A stretch of 64,000 nt of DNA from Darksidea phi. Lineage: Eukaryota > Ascomycota > Dothideomycetes > Pleosporales > Lentitheciaceae. Positions 31,951 to 42,955 of the stretch are shown piece after piece (within the stretch, counting starts at the first letter, position 1; each line of letters begins with the position of its first letter). The position numbers were made by a program, and so were the translations under genes. The DNA is taken from the NCBI GenBank assembly GCA_030770425.1, contig JASJFT010000023.1, positions 248,001 through 312,000 on the forward strand, given 5' to 3'. Under the pieces are notes generated by a model that was given only the letters and a program-made list of their open reading frames with translations, searched no databases and was not told where the DNA came from.

Positions 31951-34119
31951 AATGAATTCGGTTCTGGTTGTGGACACAGGCCCTGCTGGACTTGTCGCAG
32001 CGAAAACTCTTGTCCAGCAGGACGAAGGCAGGGGGTTTCGAGTTACTGTGTTCGAGTCTGCGGATAGAGGGCGGCATGTGGAGAACTCCTGCAGACGAGA
32101 AAGGAAACAAATGCAGCCCGTATATGCAAACAAACCTAAGCCGCTATACAGTTGCACTCCCGGATCTCGCATAGCAATCAGTAATTCCGAAGAATCCAGC
32201 TCTATTTTCATTGGTTCAAACGCCAGCAAAGGACCCTCTGCTGCTCCCTAAGGCGTGCGAGGTTGGCCGGTACCTTGACACTTACGCCAAAAAAAACTCA
32301 TCCCACAGGGTGTCATCCAACTAAACAGGCGAGTGACAGCACAGACCTCGTCAACAAGAAGCTATGGAGCGTTCATTCCATCGACGAGGAAACCCAGCAG
32401 CAATTCACCAATACATTCGATTACCTCATCGTTGCTAGTGGCTTCTTCGACCGACCGGCCCCTGGTATACAAGTAATTCCACATCTCTGTAACCGACCTA
32501 CCCGTAGCACTCAGCCGACCCAGAACCTTGACGCGTGGGATGGGATGATCCAGCATTCGTCCAAGTTCCGGAAAGTCGCGTCGTTTGGAGACGCGCCTGG
32601 CAAGATTGTCATTGTTGGGGGTGAAATCAGTGGCACAGAAGCAGCGGCGACAGCTGCTTTCCAGATCTCGTCCGCGAAGTACTCACCAGGCAAGAAACTA
32701 GGAGAGTGTAGTATACCATGTCTTCGACCGGCCCTTCTATATGATACTACGCTTTCTGCCTATCAGTCCCTTCAACGCAGAGGCTCAGAAAGTCAACCGA
32801 GCACAACTTTTTTTCCCGCTTGACCATAGAACCGAAGAGCCTATATTTGCGTCAAATGGCCTCATATCCTCTAAGGAGGCGATCAAGGGCCACGGACGTA
32901 TCAGGGCTCTGGTGGATGACCAGCATGAGACCAATCGCTCAGAGTTAGTATACAAGCCAGAAGAAACGCAGTATCCCGCCATTACCAGAGTCAGCGACAC
33001 ATAGCACGAATTCGTACAGTTCGGTCGTAAGTCCCAGTGCGAGGCCGTGTTGGGAGCATCAAGCACCTGGCAGTCACAAACTCCTCCTGTGTGGATGTCA
33101 TTTCCCAGGGTCCCTGGGCTCACACTGAGCAAGAGGTAAATTCGCAAACTAGGTTTATCTTTACGGCCACTAACGGCTCGACAGACTGCAACTACAATCG
33201 ACGATGTAGTCGGTATAGTCCAGGCGACAGGCTTTCACGTGCACTTAGACTACCTCTCCAACGAAGTTGAAAAAGCGCTCTCATACGAACCCGAGTGCCG
33301 ATGCATACCGTTTCTCTGATCCCGTGGCTCCATATTCAAACCCAACGTGCCCAAATTGCCTTTGTTGGTTTCTATGAAGGGTCATACTGGGGAGTGGTGG
33401 ACATGCAGCCACGCGTAGTCGCGCAGGCTTGGGCAACAGGATGCGGGAGGCCATGAAAGCGGTGAGCTACGACATCTCCGAGTCTGCTTTGGTACGCGAG
33501 GCAATCAAGATTCAAGTCCGCAATGTACCGCAATTCTGGATGGCCGACCACGTGGGCCTAGTCGAAGAACTCTCTAAGCTCATTGGGCTGCACCGCGATG
33601 ATTCCGCTTTCAGCGGCCAAAAGGCCCTTACCTGTCAGCACGTTATCGAAGCCAGGCGCAAATAATGAGGTAGAGAGGGTCGTATCCGAGGTAGCACAGG
33701 TACTCAGCAACCCGAACAATGACAAGTGCCTTATGTACCTCGCCACCGCGGTCTCCAGAGATTTCCAAGGCAAATGGACCATACACCAAACTATCACACA
33801 GCCCGGCCAATCCATGCCTGGATCGACGTTAAAGGGCACAGCAGAATTCCACACGCAGCCCGCCAACCCTTCCAAAGCGGCTTCGCAATACTCAAAGGCG
33901 GGTGAATACTTCTACATCGGGAAAGGTACGGCGGCGAAGATCAGCGGAAAGACATATCTGGACTGCGGAAGTTGCGTGTACCAATTCGACGGCATGTCCA
34001 TATCAATCTGGCCGATAGAGTATGACGGCACAGCAGACAAGTACTGCCAACGCCTGTACTTCAATGCTCCAAGCAAACGCGGGTCACGGCTGGTCCGCAA
34101 GCAGCGGCCATACACTTGA
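31951..34119 (+). pseudogene. Relic of a flavin-dependent monooxygenase fused to a DUF6314-like domain
   Basis: Pieces run in order but change frame. MNSVLVVDTGPAGLVAAKTL (FAD Rossmann motif, G-x-G-P-A-G, starting at 31951) leads to VTVFESADR. Then a one-base frame shift near 32060 gives GGMWRTPADEKG, as expected in FMO-like proteins. PDLA is followed by TAG at 32172-32174 where TGG would be normal. TFDYLIVASGFFDRPAPG and GKIVIVGGEISGTEAAATAA (second nucleotide-binding motif) follow at 32420-32660. Further blocks lie in other frames (QKVNRAQLFFPLDHRTEEP; VPQFWMADHVGLVEELSKLI). From about 33740 to 34080 one open frame reads SRDFQGKWTIHQTI ... GTAEFHTQ ... SISIWPIEYDGTADKYCQ, which resembles the DUF6314 domain found as a C-terminal fusion to such oxidoreductases. 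Several frameshifts plus the stop codon make it non-functional; some breaks could be unrecognised introns. Confidence 0.65.
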
Positions 34120-35673
34120 TTCCTGCACGTGGTATACCAGGTACCAGTTTCGTTTCAGGGGTGCCCACTTTTTTCTTTTTTTTGTTGGGGGGGGGGCCCA
34201 TCATCTACAAAGTGTGAAAACCAGAAGGATTGTTTTACACCCACGAAACCATATTCAGCCGTCTAGAGTGATAAGTGATGTTTGAGCAGATTGGGAGGAG
34301 GCCATAGGCAAGGCCTAATAGACTTCATAACATGAAGCCAGAATCTGTCTTGCCCTACGGGGTCGTGTAATTGAAAAACCATCAGAAACCGAAAGCCCAT
34401 GAAGAATTACAATAATCTTTATCTATCATGCTATATTGCCTATTTACTCCCTTTTACAGCCCTAACCGAGTAGCTACTTCTAATGCCCTTCTACAACCCG
34501 CCACCCTACCATATTTCTCTGTTCGACCTAAACATCTATAATGGCATCGATGCGAATGAATCCCATGTCGCCGCGGTGACATTTTGCTGGATGTATGGGG
34601 GTCTCAACCATGTTGCATTCGCTGTAATACACCGCCACTTCCGCTCGCCAAGACAGTTCTAAATGAAGCGCCCTTGGGATCACGAGAATCCATCCCTTGC
34701 GGCGACAGAGATTTCTTACCTAGCTCCCAATTATAGTCGAACTGTATTCCTAGTTCTTGGGGTAGACCGCACATCCTTCCGTCGGCGTTGACGAGTTGGC
34801 ACGTGTTAGATGATAGGTATGGAAGCTCCACTAGAACCAACCGATGAAGAGGGGAACAACACCTCGGATGAATTTTGCCTCACTTCTACCGGTATGTCTC
34901 AATGCCTAGTTCTAACAACTTTCATTCGTGCCAGCCAGCCCTCACAGCGGTCCACTTGCACAACATCACGCCTCTGACCCAACCAACCAGCTCCACCATC
35001 ATCCTCCCAGAGACGTTACCTTGCATATGTTCATACGCCACAGCCGTGCTAGGAATGTGCGGTTGAGACTCCAGTCTCTAGTGTCTTATAGTCTATCTGC
35101 TTCTCATTTCGGCACAGCCCGCTTCCTCTATGGAATGTGACTTACACTCAACACGAGGTGAGATTCAGCTCGTCCACCCACCACATCCAGTCCCATTCAG
35201 CCTCCATAGTAGCGGCATCAGATCCGGTGTGTACACAAGTGGCAATTGTCCCACGTTCACCGCTCCTCCTGTTTATCATGTCCATCATTACCCAAACCAG
35301 CAACTGCTGCAAAACCACACCATTAGCCGCCTACAATCATTGCCCGCTATGTGCGGTTCTATAGGTCAAGTTTTAGGCCCCACCTGAACGATGGATATGT
35401 GTCATAGAAAATGAGCCCAATACGCCGCATCCGCATCCACAGTGCCGCTTAACTATTTAAGAGGAACGGTCATCCTCCTTTCCTGGCTGAACACTTGATC
35501 TACTTCTAAAATCGTTTCGACACGTCTGGTTAAACATCCGGGCGAATTCGCACTCCTCTTTTTGGTCAAGGGCCCACTTTGGCTTGATACTTCCACCTGA
35601 ATCACATCCCATTACGAAGATTCCGGGAAGCCACCATTGTCACTTTTCTCACTGTGGGGAGATCAGATATAAG
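34120..35673. other. Intergenic region
   Basis: Contains a T-run followed by a G-run near 34170-34197 (simple sequence). A TATA-like TATTTAA at 35454-35460 lies about 215 bp before the secreted-protein gene at 35674. No gene supported. Confidence 0.45.
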
Positions 35674-36576
35674 ATGAAGATCGGTTGCCTTCTTCTGGGC
35701 GCCTTTGCTGTTGTCACTCTAGCTGGGCCGGCGAAGAGGGATTGTCCGCAGTTCAAGTGCTTCAATGCTACAAACGAATGCGGTGTTGCTTTTACCGAGT
35801 ATGTACATCTCCATCTTCTCTTTGTAAACCCCCTTCTTGTAAAAGTTCGTTCAAGTCAAAACCTATTACACCAGTTCTTCGCGAACCGTAGAGGTTATGG
35901 GCACTAATGGAATAACAGCTGCTGGGACGAATGCACCCTTACCGGAAGCCAACTTCCAAGGTTCACAGCACCACTCTGTATCTCCTCAATCGTGGACACA
36001 GCGTCCACCACCAGCGGAACACTTACACCACATCCTGAAATTACGCCAGCACCCGAAATCACAGCGACACCAGATATCGTTCAAACGGTACAACCTGAGT
36101 CTGGGACTGACAACACACCGTCATTCGAAATGATTCCAACGTCGCAAACCGCTGAAGCACTCACGGTTACCAGTACACCAAACATGGCCGCACTACCAGA
36201 GCCCACCCCGATTCCGATCAATGAGTGCATCCCTGGCATGTCGATCTGCATTGACTACATTACTACTTGTGGAGAAAACACATTGATGTATGGAGGGTGA
36301 GTACTCTCTCACTCTTGTTCAAAGGCGCAGTGTTGCCGAACAGTAGGCTGATAACTGCACAGATGCCACGACACTTGCAATCCAAAGGTGTACACACCTC
36401 CTCCATGCACGTTACCGCCCTCTACAAAGACGCCGTGGCTTTGGTACGGCAATGGCACGACCCCTACGGGAACGGCAGTGGGGATGGCAACGTCGACAAG
36501 GAGGAGGAAGGCTAAGACTTCGAGACCGGCTTGTACGAATGAGAAGAGTTGGATGTGTGCCCCGTTGGGGTGGTAG
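35674..36576 (+). CDS. Cysteine-rich secreted protein with two similar half-modules, 238 aa
   Basis: Exons 35674-35798, 35919-36296, 36363-36576; introns of 120 and 66 nt (GTATGT...CAG, GTGAGT...CAG). Signal peptide MKIGCLLLGAFAVVTLAG. Module 1: C-P-Q-F-K-C-F-N...NECG...DCWDEC. Then comes a Thr/Pro/Ser-rich linker of about 95 residues with repeated ITP/TPE/TPT motifs, likely O-glycosylated. Module 2: C-I-P-G-M-S-I-C-I-D...TTCG...GCHDTC. Both modules share the order C-(F/I)-(N/D), CG and C-(W/H)-D-(E/T)-C, and in both an intron in phase 2 falls one residue before C-(W/H)-D. The C-terminal segment has a WYGNGTT sequon and a basic RRRKAK stretch. No database family recognised; a candidate effector or wall-associated protein. 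Confidence 0.7.
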
Positions 36577-38577
36577 CAACGAGTGCGGTTGTCGTCGAGT
36601 CATGCTGGTTTCCGTGTTCGGCGACGTTGGCTTGCTTTGAGTCTTTCTTTAGCAGTGCTGGCTTTGTTCTTGATGTTTTGCCCTTCGCTACTATACTAAA
36701 CTGTTTTCCTCGTTTCTTTGGTTATCTTCAGATGTTACTGCACCCTTACAGGTCACGTATTTTGTAAAGAACATTCATTTATCGGCTCTAAACATACATT
36801 TGATTATCACCGATAAGTTTAGTCGCACCTCTACTGCTGTGCATGAATAGCACTCAGTTCTTAGCCCTCAATCGCTCCCTAACCTGTCAAGTCCGCAACG
36901 TACTTGTAAGAGCCGCAATGGCTTGAAAATTAAACCCCTTGTCCGTCCAGCTAATTCCGTTCCTGGTCGTTTCTCAGACCTATTTCTGCACACCCCTGTC
37001 CCTGCACGCACCAAAAAGGGTAACAAATTCATCTAGGATTTCACCCGTCTGTTTTCTTCGCCCGTTTCCGCAAATAATACAATCTGGTGGGTCCATCAAG
37101 GTGCTAATAAGCTCGTTGATCATATGCGATGTATCGGGATCTATGATGTTGTCGTTTGTGTCGGAGATGCGAACTCTGAGGTGTCGCTGGCGTTCGCGGC
37201 GGCAATTCCAGAAGGGACTAGCCATTCTGCGACGGTCCCGGCTAATATCTTATTGGTTTCATAGGTGGTGTGTTCCGGGGAACCGCCTAGCAGAGACAGG
37301 TATTGGGGTAGTTTATAGGATCAGGAAAGTCGCTGCTATGTAGGCGGAGTCGCTGCGGGTGGTCGAAGGAAATAAGTGGAGAGTGGTCGGATTTTGAAGC
37401 TAGGGAACCTCAGCGAAGTGACATATGTGAAAGATTCAAGTGGTAATGCGGTCGTAAGTCTGCATAATCGTAGCGTCCATGCTTTGCTCGAGATATTCCT
37501 GTGAGGTCTGGCCTACGACTGACAGAGATGATAAAGAGGGGGAGCTTGTTGCTGCCCACACCATCTGTGAAATCGACGCCAACACGACACGCTAGGGAAA
37601 GATCAGAAACTTGCTCATTATGTTCCTTCTATGGGCTCCGAGTCCTCATTGCTCGTAATGGGTGATGACTCAAATCAACTGATCCTGAAAGCGCAGAGCA
37701 CGGGACTGGCGATCTTCGCTCTTGAACTAGAAACTCCTATCTCATTACGATACATCTAGGTAAAGGCAATGAGATATTCCGTGTGACAGGAATGTATGCA
37801 GAGCGAGACTCTAAAAGCCGTCTTGTACTGATATGCTAGGGTAGTGATCGTCAACCTTAGTACGAGGGCGCTGAAACGATCGATCAGCCCGCCAACCAAG
37901 AGCTTCAGTGAGCACAGCATCACAAGGCTAGTGGAAGCGACGACTCAAGCCACCTGCAAGTCTTTCGTCATGTGCAAATGTCCGAATCGAGCACCCTCAT
38001 CCCTTCAACTGCCCTCGAAGAAGCAACGGCTCAGGAATGACAACGTCGAATTGCGCAATCAGGGAAAGGGAAGGAAGCCCTTCTACAAGGCCGCCTAGGA
38101 AAACGGCACGGTATGTTGTCATATAAGCCAGGGAGGTTGAAGCCGTTGAAAGGAACACCGTCTCTTGACACCATATCGGTTGGTCTCATCATGGAAGAAT
38201 ATTCTAGGATTGTATGAGAACGACGAATATATTCGGCCTCGGTTGCTACTTAAAAGAACTAGAGTAGTACATGAACGAAACTTGTCTACTAGAATACTGA
38301 ATATCTTTCTTGCAATGAGTCGCTGTAACGGACTCTCACCAAACCCCCAAGCTTCAAGCGTTCGCATCACGAAGAGCATCAATTGAAGTGAGCAAGGTCG
38401 GTTGTGCCGTGCGATTGACGCTAGGGTCGCTGTACGAAGTTAGACGCAGTATGCCGTTCTTACAAGGCGTCCACAGCCACTAGCTAGGGTGTGCCAGGGT
38501 TTCCAGAGATGTCCGATACCATCAGAAGGCCCCGTTGGTGTCCGAAGTACCGATCCTCTAACCACAAAAAGCACTCT
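36577..38577. other. Intergenic region
   Basis: No supported gene. Short frames at 36.9-37.3 and 37.8-38.4 kb lack homology, good start context and introns. Confidence 0.45.
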
Positions 38578-39255
38578 CTACTCCATCCTGAACCAGATCT
38601 TCGCATCTTCACTCTTGATCCGAATCGCGTTCCCACCAACGCCCCTCTCAGCGTGCGGATTCTCCTCAGTCATCCAACGAAGGAACCCCTCATGTAGGCC
38701 CTGCGCTATACTGTGCAAGCGAATAGTTGAGCTGCGCGCAAGAATCAAGTTGCCCGATGGCGCTTGCTCGATGTGTCCTTGGCCCACCATGCGGCCGACC
38801 CACTCGCGGGTAATCACCACTGAACCGTCCTCTTGGAGAGCGCCGCACTCGATGTTCCTCGGATCGCGAAGATTCTTGACAGCGGCCGTTAGTGGAATTG
38901 CGGAGGGTGAGGTCGGCGCTGTCATGCCGGTCTCGTGCGGGTTGATGCCGTAGGGCGGGTGGGCAGCGTAAGGGTTCGGTGGTGATATAGGAAAGGGACC
39001 GGGAGAGAAGGCTCGCTGAGAGCCTAGGGGCGTGCAAGCATCGCGATTTTGTGGTGGTACTGGACCAAAGCCGCTCACATTGAGCGTTGCCCATGGGTTG
39101 GCGTGAGGGTCCCAAGGCCCAAGAGCAGCCGGCGGAAGGGTGGGGGTGGCAGTACTTGCACGCTGCGATGGATCACCGAAGCCAGTGAGGCTGAGGTTTA
39201 GCCAGGGATTGGCTCCCCGCTGCTGCCCGTTGTTGTTGCCGTTGCGGTTTGTCAT
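38578..39255 (-). CDS. Hypothetical protein, 225 aa
   Basis: Single-exon frame from ATG 39255. The first half is Asn/Gln/Pro/Gly-rich with two copies of a short motif (ANPWLNLSLTGFGDP and ANPWATLNVSGFGPV), probably a linear interaction motif. The second half looks folded: VKNLRDPRNIECGALQEDG, VVITREWVGRMVGQGH, and a C-terminal IRIKSEDAKIWFRME. No signal peptide or membrane helix. The family is not recognised. The repeated A-N-P-W-(L/A)-(N/T)-L-(S/N)-(L/V)-(T/S)-G-F-G motif and the clean open frame support that it is real. Confidence 0.6.
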   Translation of the reverse strand: MTNRNGNNNGQQRGANPWLNLSLTGFGDPSQRASTATPTLPPAALGPWDPHANPWATLNVSGFGPVPPQNRDACTPLGSQRAFSPGPFPISPPNPYAAHPPYGINPHETGMTAPTSPSAIPLTAAVKNLRDPRNIECGALQEDGSVVITREWVGRMVGQGHIEQAPSGNLILARSSTIRLHSIAQGLHEGFLRWMTEENPHAERGVGGNAIRIKSEDAKIWFRME

Positions 39256-40130
39256 AGGCTCTAGTCAGGAAGGTCGTAATGGTGTTTAGGCGAGGGAGGT
39301 GGAGGGAAATATCTTTGAGAGAACATTGCAGGAAGTAAACTGATATGTATTTGAAAGAAAGGGAAGTCGAAACAGAACTGTTTTGCGGTGTGTGGAGGAG
39401 ATTCACAGCTGGGGAAGGTCAGGTGAGACGCAGCTCACTGAGGCAGCGTCTGGCAGAAACGTCATAACAAGCTGCAAAAAGCAAGATAGAACTCCACAAA
39501 ATAGGCTTGAAGTAATGGGTCAAGACTTAGATGACTAAAATTCTATTGTATTCGCTCTATCTTCGCATACCCATAAGTGATGGAAAAAAATTTGGCGGCC
39601 AAAAACACACATAACAGTGTGACAAGACGCATCTGTAGTTCGAACTTTAGCTTTATTGAGGACAAAAAAAAGAAGGGGGCCCGCCGGCCCAGAACGAAAT
39701 CCAAACGCGAAATCCAATTGTTGTTGAAGACCTACCTGAACCGAGCCGTTTGACGCTGTTTGAAGCCGGCTGATGAGAACTATACCAGCTTTAGTTTTAT
39801 TTAATATATATACACCAAATAAATCGTCAGTAAGCAAAAAAAAATTAAGTTTTGTGTGAAGAGATTCGGGTAATGAGACTATAGGTGTTTACAACGTCAC
39901 TGACAGCGGGCCGGCCGAACACTTCACTCAATGCGGTGCGGGGCAGCTTATCAAAATATCACGGTTAATGTACAGATCTGCAAGTATGAGTTCCGATCCT
40001 GATGCCCTGCTACGCTAGCCACTATCTATGTCCATGATACGCTACTTGAAAGACTTTCTGCACTACTACCCAAAATCCTCCGCTCCCCTTCCACCACACC
40101 ATCTCCAGCACTTCCCAACCCCCAACCCCA
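39256..40130. other. Intergenic region
   Basis: No supported gene. About 39535-39845 is A/T-rich with long A runs and could be degenerate repeat DNA; no element is identifiable. Confidence 0.4.
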
Positions 40131-40864
40131 TCATTTCCTCCACCAGGGCGTAGGGCGTCCCCCGAACGGCTTCTCCTTCGGCTCATCCACCGCCGCCTCC
40201 CTGTTCCGCTGCGCGGTCCGCAGCGTCGCAAGCGGGATTCGCAACGTGAGCTCCGCATTCGCGCCCCCAAGCCATTGCATGTAGAGCTCTGGCATCCCCA
40301 TCTCTCTTCCACGCTGAAGCAAACTTGACTCGCGCTTCAACACCACGCGCTGTGCCTCGTTGGACCACTCCATGTGCTCCTGCACGCTCCCCTCCATGCA
40401 CTTCATCACAAAGTCCATGTCGAGCGTCGCCATTCCTTCATGATTGACGCCCGCGAAAGGGCGGCCGAAGCCAGGAGACAGCAGATCATCGATGATCGCG
40501 ATGAGATGCTTGCGGGGACGGCAATCGATATCGCTATTCGGGGCGTGATAGATGTCGGGGATGACCGCGGTGTCCTGGTACGGATGCGGAGGAGGTATGA
40601 TCTTGAAGAGGGCATTGGGAGCGCTGACAAACTCCGAGAACCGGTGGTTGGGGACGCGGCGAGGGTTCCAGGGGTTCTCCCATTGCAGAATAGGACTCTG
40701 TTGCCGTCAATGATCAAACTTGCAGGGGGTTAGTAGGCACAGGAATCACTTACACCCTCGAAGTCGGCCATTGCCGTGTCTGGGACGTGTGTAGCCGTGA
40801 CTTCAATTGCTTCTTGCAAATCCTTGTTCAGGAGAGCGTCGATCGGATTGGGGTTGTTCATCAT
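40131..40864 (-). CDS. Hypothetical protein, 225 aa
   Basis: Exons 40864-40754 and 40697-40131 are joined in phase 0 across a 56-nt GTAAGT...CAACAG intron. The protein opens MMNNPNPIDALLNKDLQEAI and continues with LQWENPWNPRRVPNHRFSEF, DIYHAPNSDIDCRPRKHLIA, a HEGMATLDMDFVMKCMEGSV block and a Trp/Pro-containing C-terminus (PFGGRPTPWWRK). No signal peptide or membrane helix; Asp/His/Cys residues are scattered without a known catalytic signature. The second exon overlaps long open frames on the same strand, but only this one joins in frame to a good start. Not recognised. Confidence 0.6.
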
Positions 40865-42358
40865 GGTGGATAGCGTTTGACGTTGGCGTTGAATTGACGT
40901 GTGCTGTACGGCTAGAGTTGCTGCGTTGTCGAACGTAGTTGTTGGGTGGGAAGGCGTCTTAAAATACCTTATAGTATCATGGGCGAGAGACTTTTGCGAA
41001 AGCCTACGGTAATCACTTCGTGCGTCACCGATAGTTCAAGACATAAAGGCTGCCTATTGCCGAGCAAGTGAGCCATTGTATATGGCATGGTATAGGGGAA
41101 AGGCCTCTTCTATTGTGCGAAAACAAGCGTGAATGAGAGTAAGAGGCCGTGCTGCCTATCTTTCTATATGTGCAACGCCCGTTGTTCTTGAGAGTGGCGC
41201 TTGTGGTGCCTGATATCAGCTTCCCGGCTCATGAGCACGAGAGTTCTCAGGACCCATGGCATTTACTACTCTGTGTCGAAGCCCTCGTCGCTCGTGGAGT
41301 AAATTTAGGCAACTAATTTTAAGTCTTTTGCAAAATTACGTTTCTTGTGCAGAAAGTGGAGAGTCGGGGTGCTGTGAACGTCGCTACTGAAAGCCTCCAC
41401 ATTTATTCCCCCTGACTGAACTTTTCAACACCAACACTAAAATAGTTAGCAATCAACGTCCACACGAACGCACAACCGAATCCAAGAGGGCTCCATATAT
41501 CCACCCCTATAGCTCCTAATCCGATAATCTCACCGTCATCGCTCGAACGCAAACGCGGATCTCCAAGTGAGATAGTACAATCAATCGGCGGGCCGGACCG
41601 TTATGCGGCGAAAATTAGACTATAAACTTCAAGGCGGAAGTCAGCATCCAAGGCGCAGAGAGACTCCTATCGAGCACACGGAGCCGATGTGGATATTGAG
41701 TAATCAAGCCCGGAAGTCGCGCTGCGGATACATTTCACACGATAGCTGATTCGGGGATATAGCGTGGTAAAATTATTCGGCGAATGCGGCATGTGGTATA
41801 GTGAATCTAGGTTCCTAGGCTTGCCCTGTTTCGGTGTTGTAGCATTGCGGCGAGGCGTTGCTGCTGCATTGCGGCATACTGCAAGAATTGCGCCCCACTG
41901 GAGCAACATCGCAAGAGTTCACAGATCATGCAGACCTCGCAGCTGGGCAAAAAGGATTCAGAAATATGGCAAAACAAGTGGACTTTTACACTCAACTGTC
42001 GTGCGCATACTTTCATTTACAGGCGTTTATATATGCGTGGCAGCAGGCGTGAAGCGCTGTGACTCACTCCACGCTCTGACTTGGTAGTTCCACCAACTGT
42101 GTCACAGTCGGAAAGCTCATAGAAGATGGCATATTCATGTCCCATCAGCTTTTCCGATATTGATGCACACTGTAAACGTTTGCCCTGCGAACTGCGGGTC
42201 AAGATCCCTATATATACCCCTCCTCGTACCCTCTACTCTTCAGAACCTCCAGACCACCCCAACTACGACTTTGAAGGCCAAATAGAATCCTACGATACCT
42301 TCCCTGAGTATCTACAAGCACCTCTCGGGAGCGTACACACCCCACCGACTCCACCAAC
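40865..42358. other. Intergenic region
   Basis: No supported gene. It contains the upstream region of the cysteine-rich gene, with a TATA-like box at 42209. Confidence 0.45.
42209..42216 (+). promoter_or_regulatory. TATA-like box of the two-module Cys-rich gene
   Basis: TATATATA about 150 bp before ATG 42359. Consensus and position only. Confidence 0.45.
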
Positions 42359-42955
42359 ATGAAGGTTATCGTAATCCTCTTTGCAACCCTTATCACCATC
42401 GCAACCGCACTGCCCAACCGAGTACCCCGATTTCCGTGTGCGTTTTCCAACGAAGACTCAGGCTGTGATTATTGCGTATCGTACCGAGATCAGAGGGCGC
42501 GCTGCATGTGCCAGCATGAATCGGGCAAACAATGCGACAACGTGGGCCCCAAGTTTGTGAGTCCTTCGAACCGGGTTGAAATCTTCTCATCCACTGACAA
42601 GCCACTAGGACGAGTGTAAAAGGACGAAATGCGCGAAGCGAAACGACGACGGCGGCGCGAGTGCCACCTTGGAGAATCTTGCACCACGATCGCCTTACAT
42701 GGAGGAACAAGGATGGTGTGATTATGGCAACGACGAACCGGGTTGCGATAGTTGCATTAAGCTCCGAAATGAGCGAGCGAGTTGCATGTGCAACGCGAAG
42801 GCCTACTGCGGTAGAGCGGACAAACTATTTGCAAGTCTTTGAAAAGGCATCGACATACCCATGAGCTAACGAGTGGACAGCTTGAATGCAGGCAGAACTG
42901 CCCGAAATCAGCGCGCCGTGCAAGAGCATCGCGGCGGACGAGGAGGTCATCATAA
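42359..42955 (+). CDS. Small secreted protein with two tandem 8-cysteine modules, one GC-AG intron
   Basis: Exons 42359-42556, 42609-42830, 42881-42955, all phase 0, 164 aa. Signal peptide MKVIVILFATLITIATA. Module 1 runs from FPCAFSNEDSGCDYC to CKRTKC, module 2 from GWCDYGNDEPGCDSC to CRQNC. Both follow C-x8-C-x2-C-x9-C-x-C-x(5-7)-C-x9-C-x(3-4)-C. Intron 1 (42557-42608) is GTGAGT...CTAG; intron 2 (42831-42880) starts with GC (GCAAGT...ACAG) and has a GCTAAC branch-like site. Both introns sit at the same place, after K-F or L-F and two residues before the penultimate Cys. Without splicing intron 2 the frame stops at once and module 2 loses its last two cysteines. The tail is Arg/Ser-rich. Size, Cys content and signal peptide fit a candidate apoplastic effector. 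No family recognised. Confidence 0.75.

Noticed and set aside
39535..39837. Transposon fragment on the minus strand
   Set aside because: A/T-rich and possibly repeat-derived, but no transposase, integrase or terminal repeat could be read.
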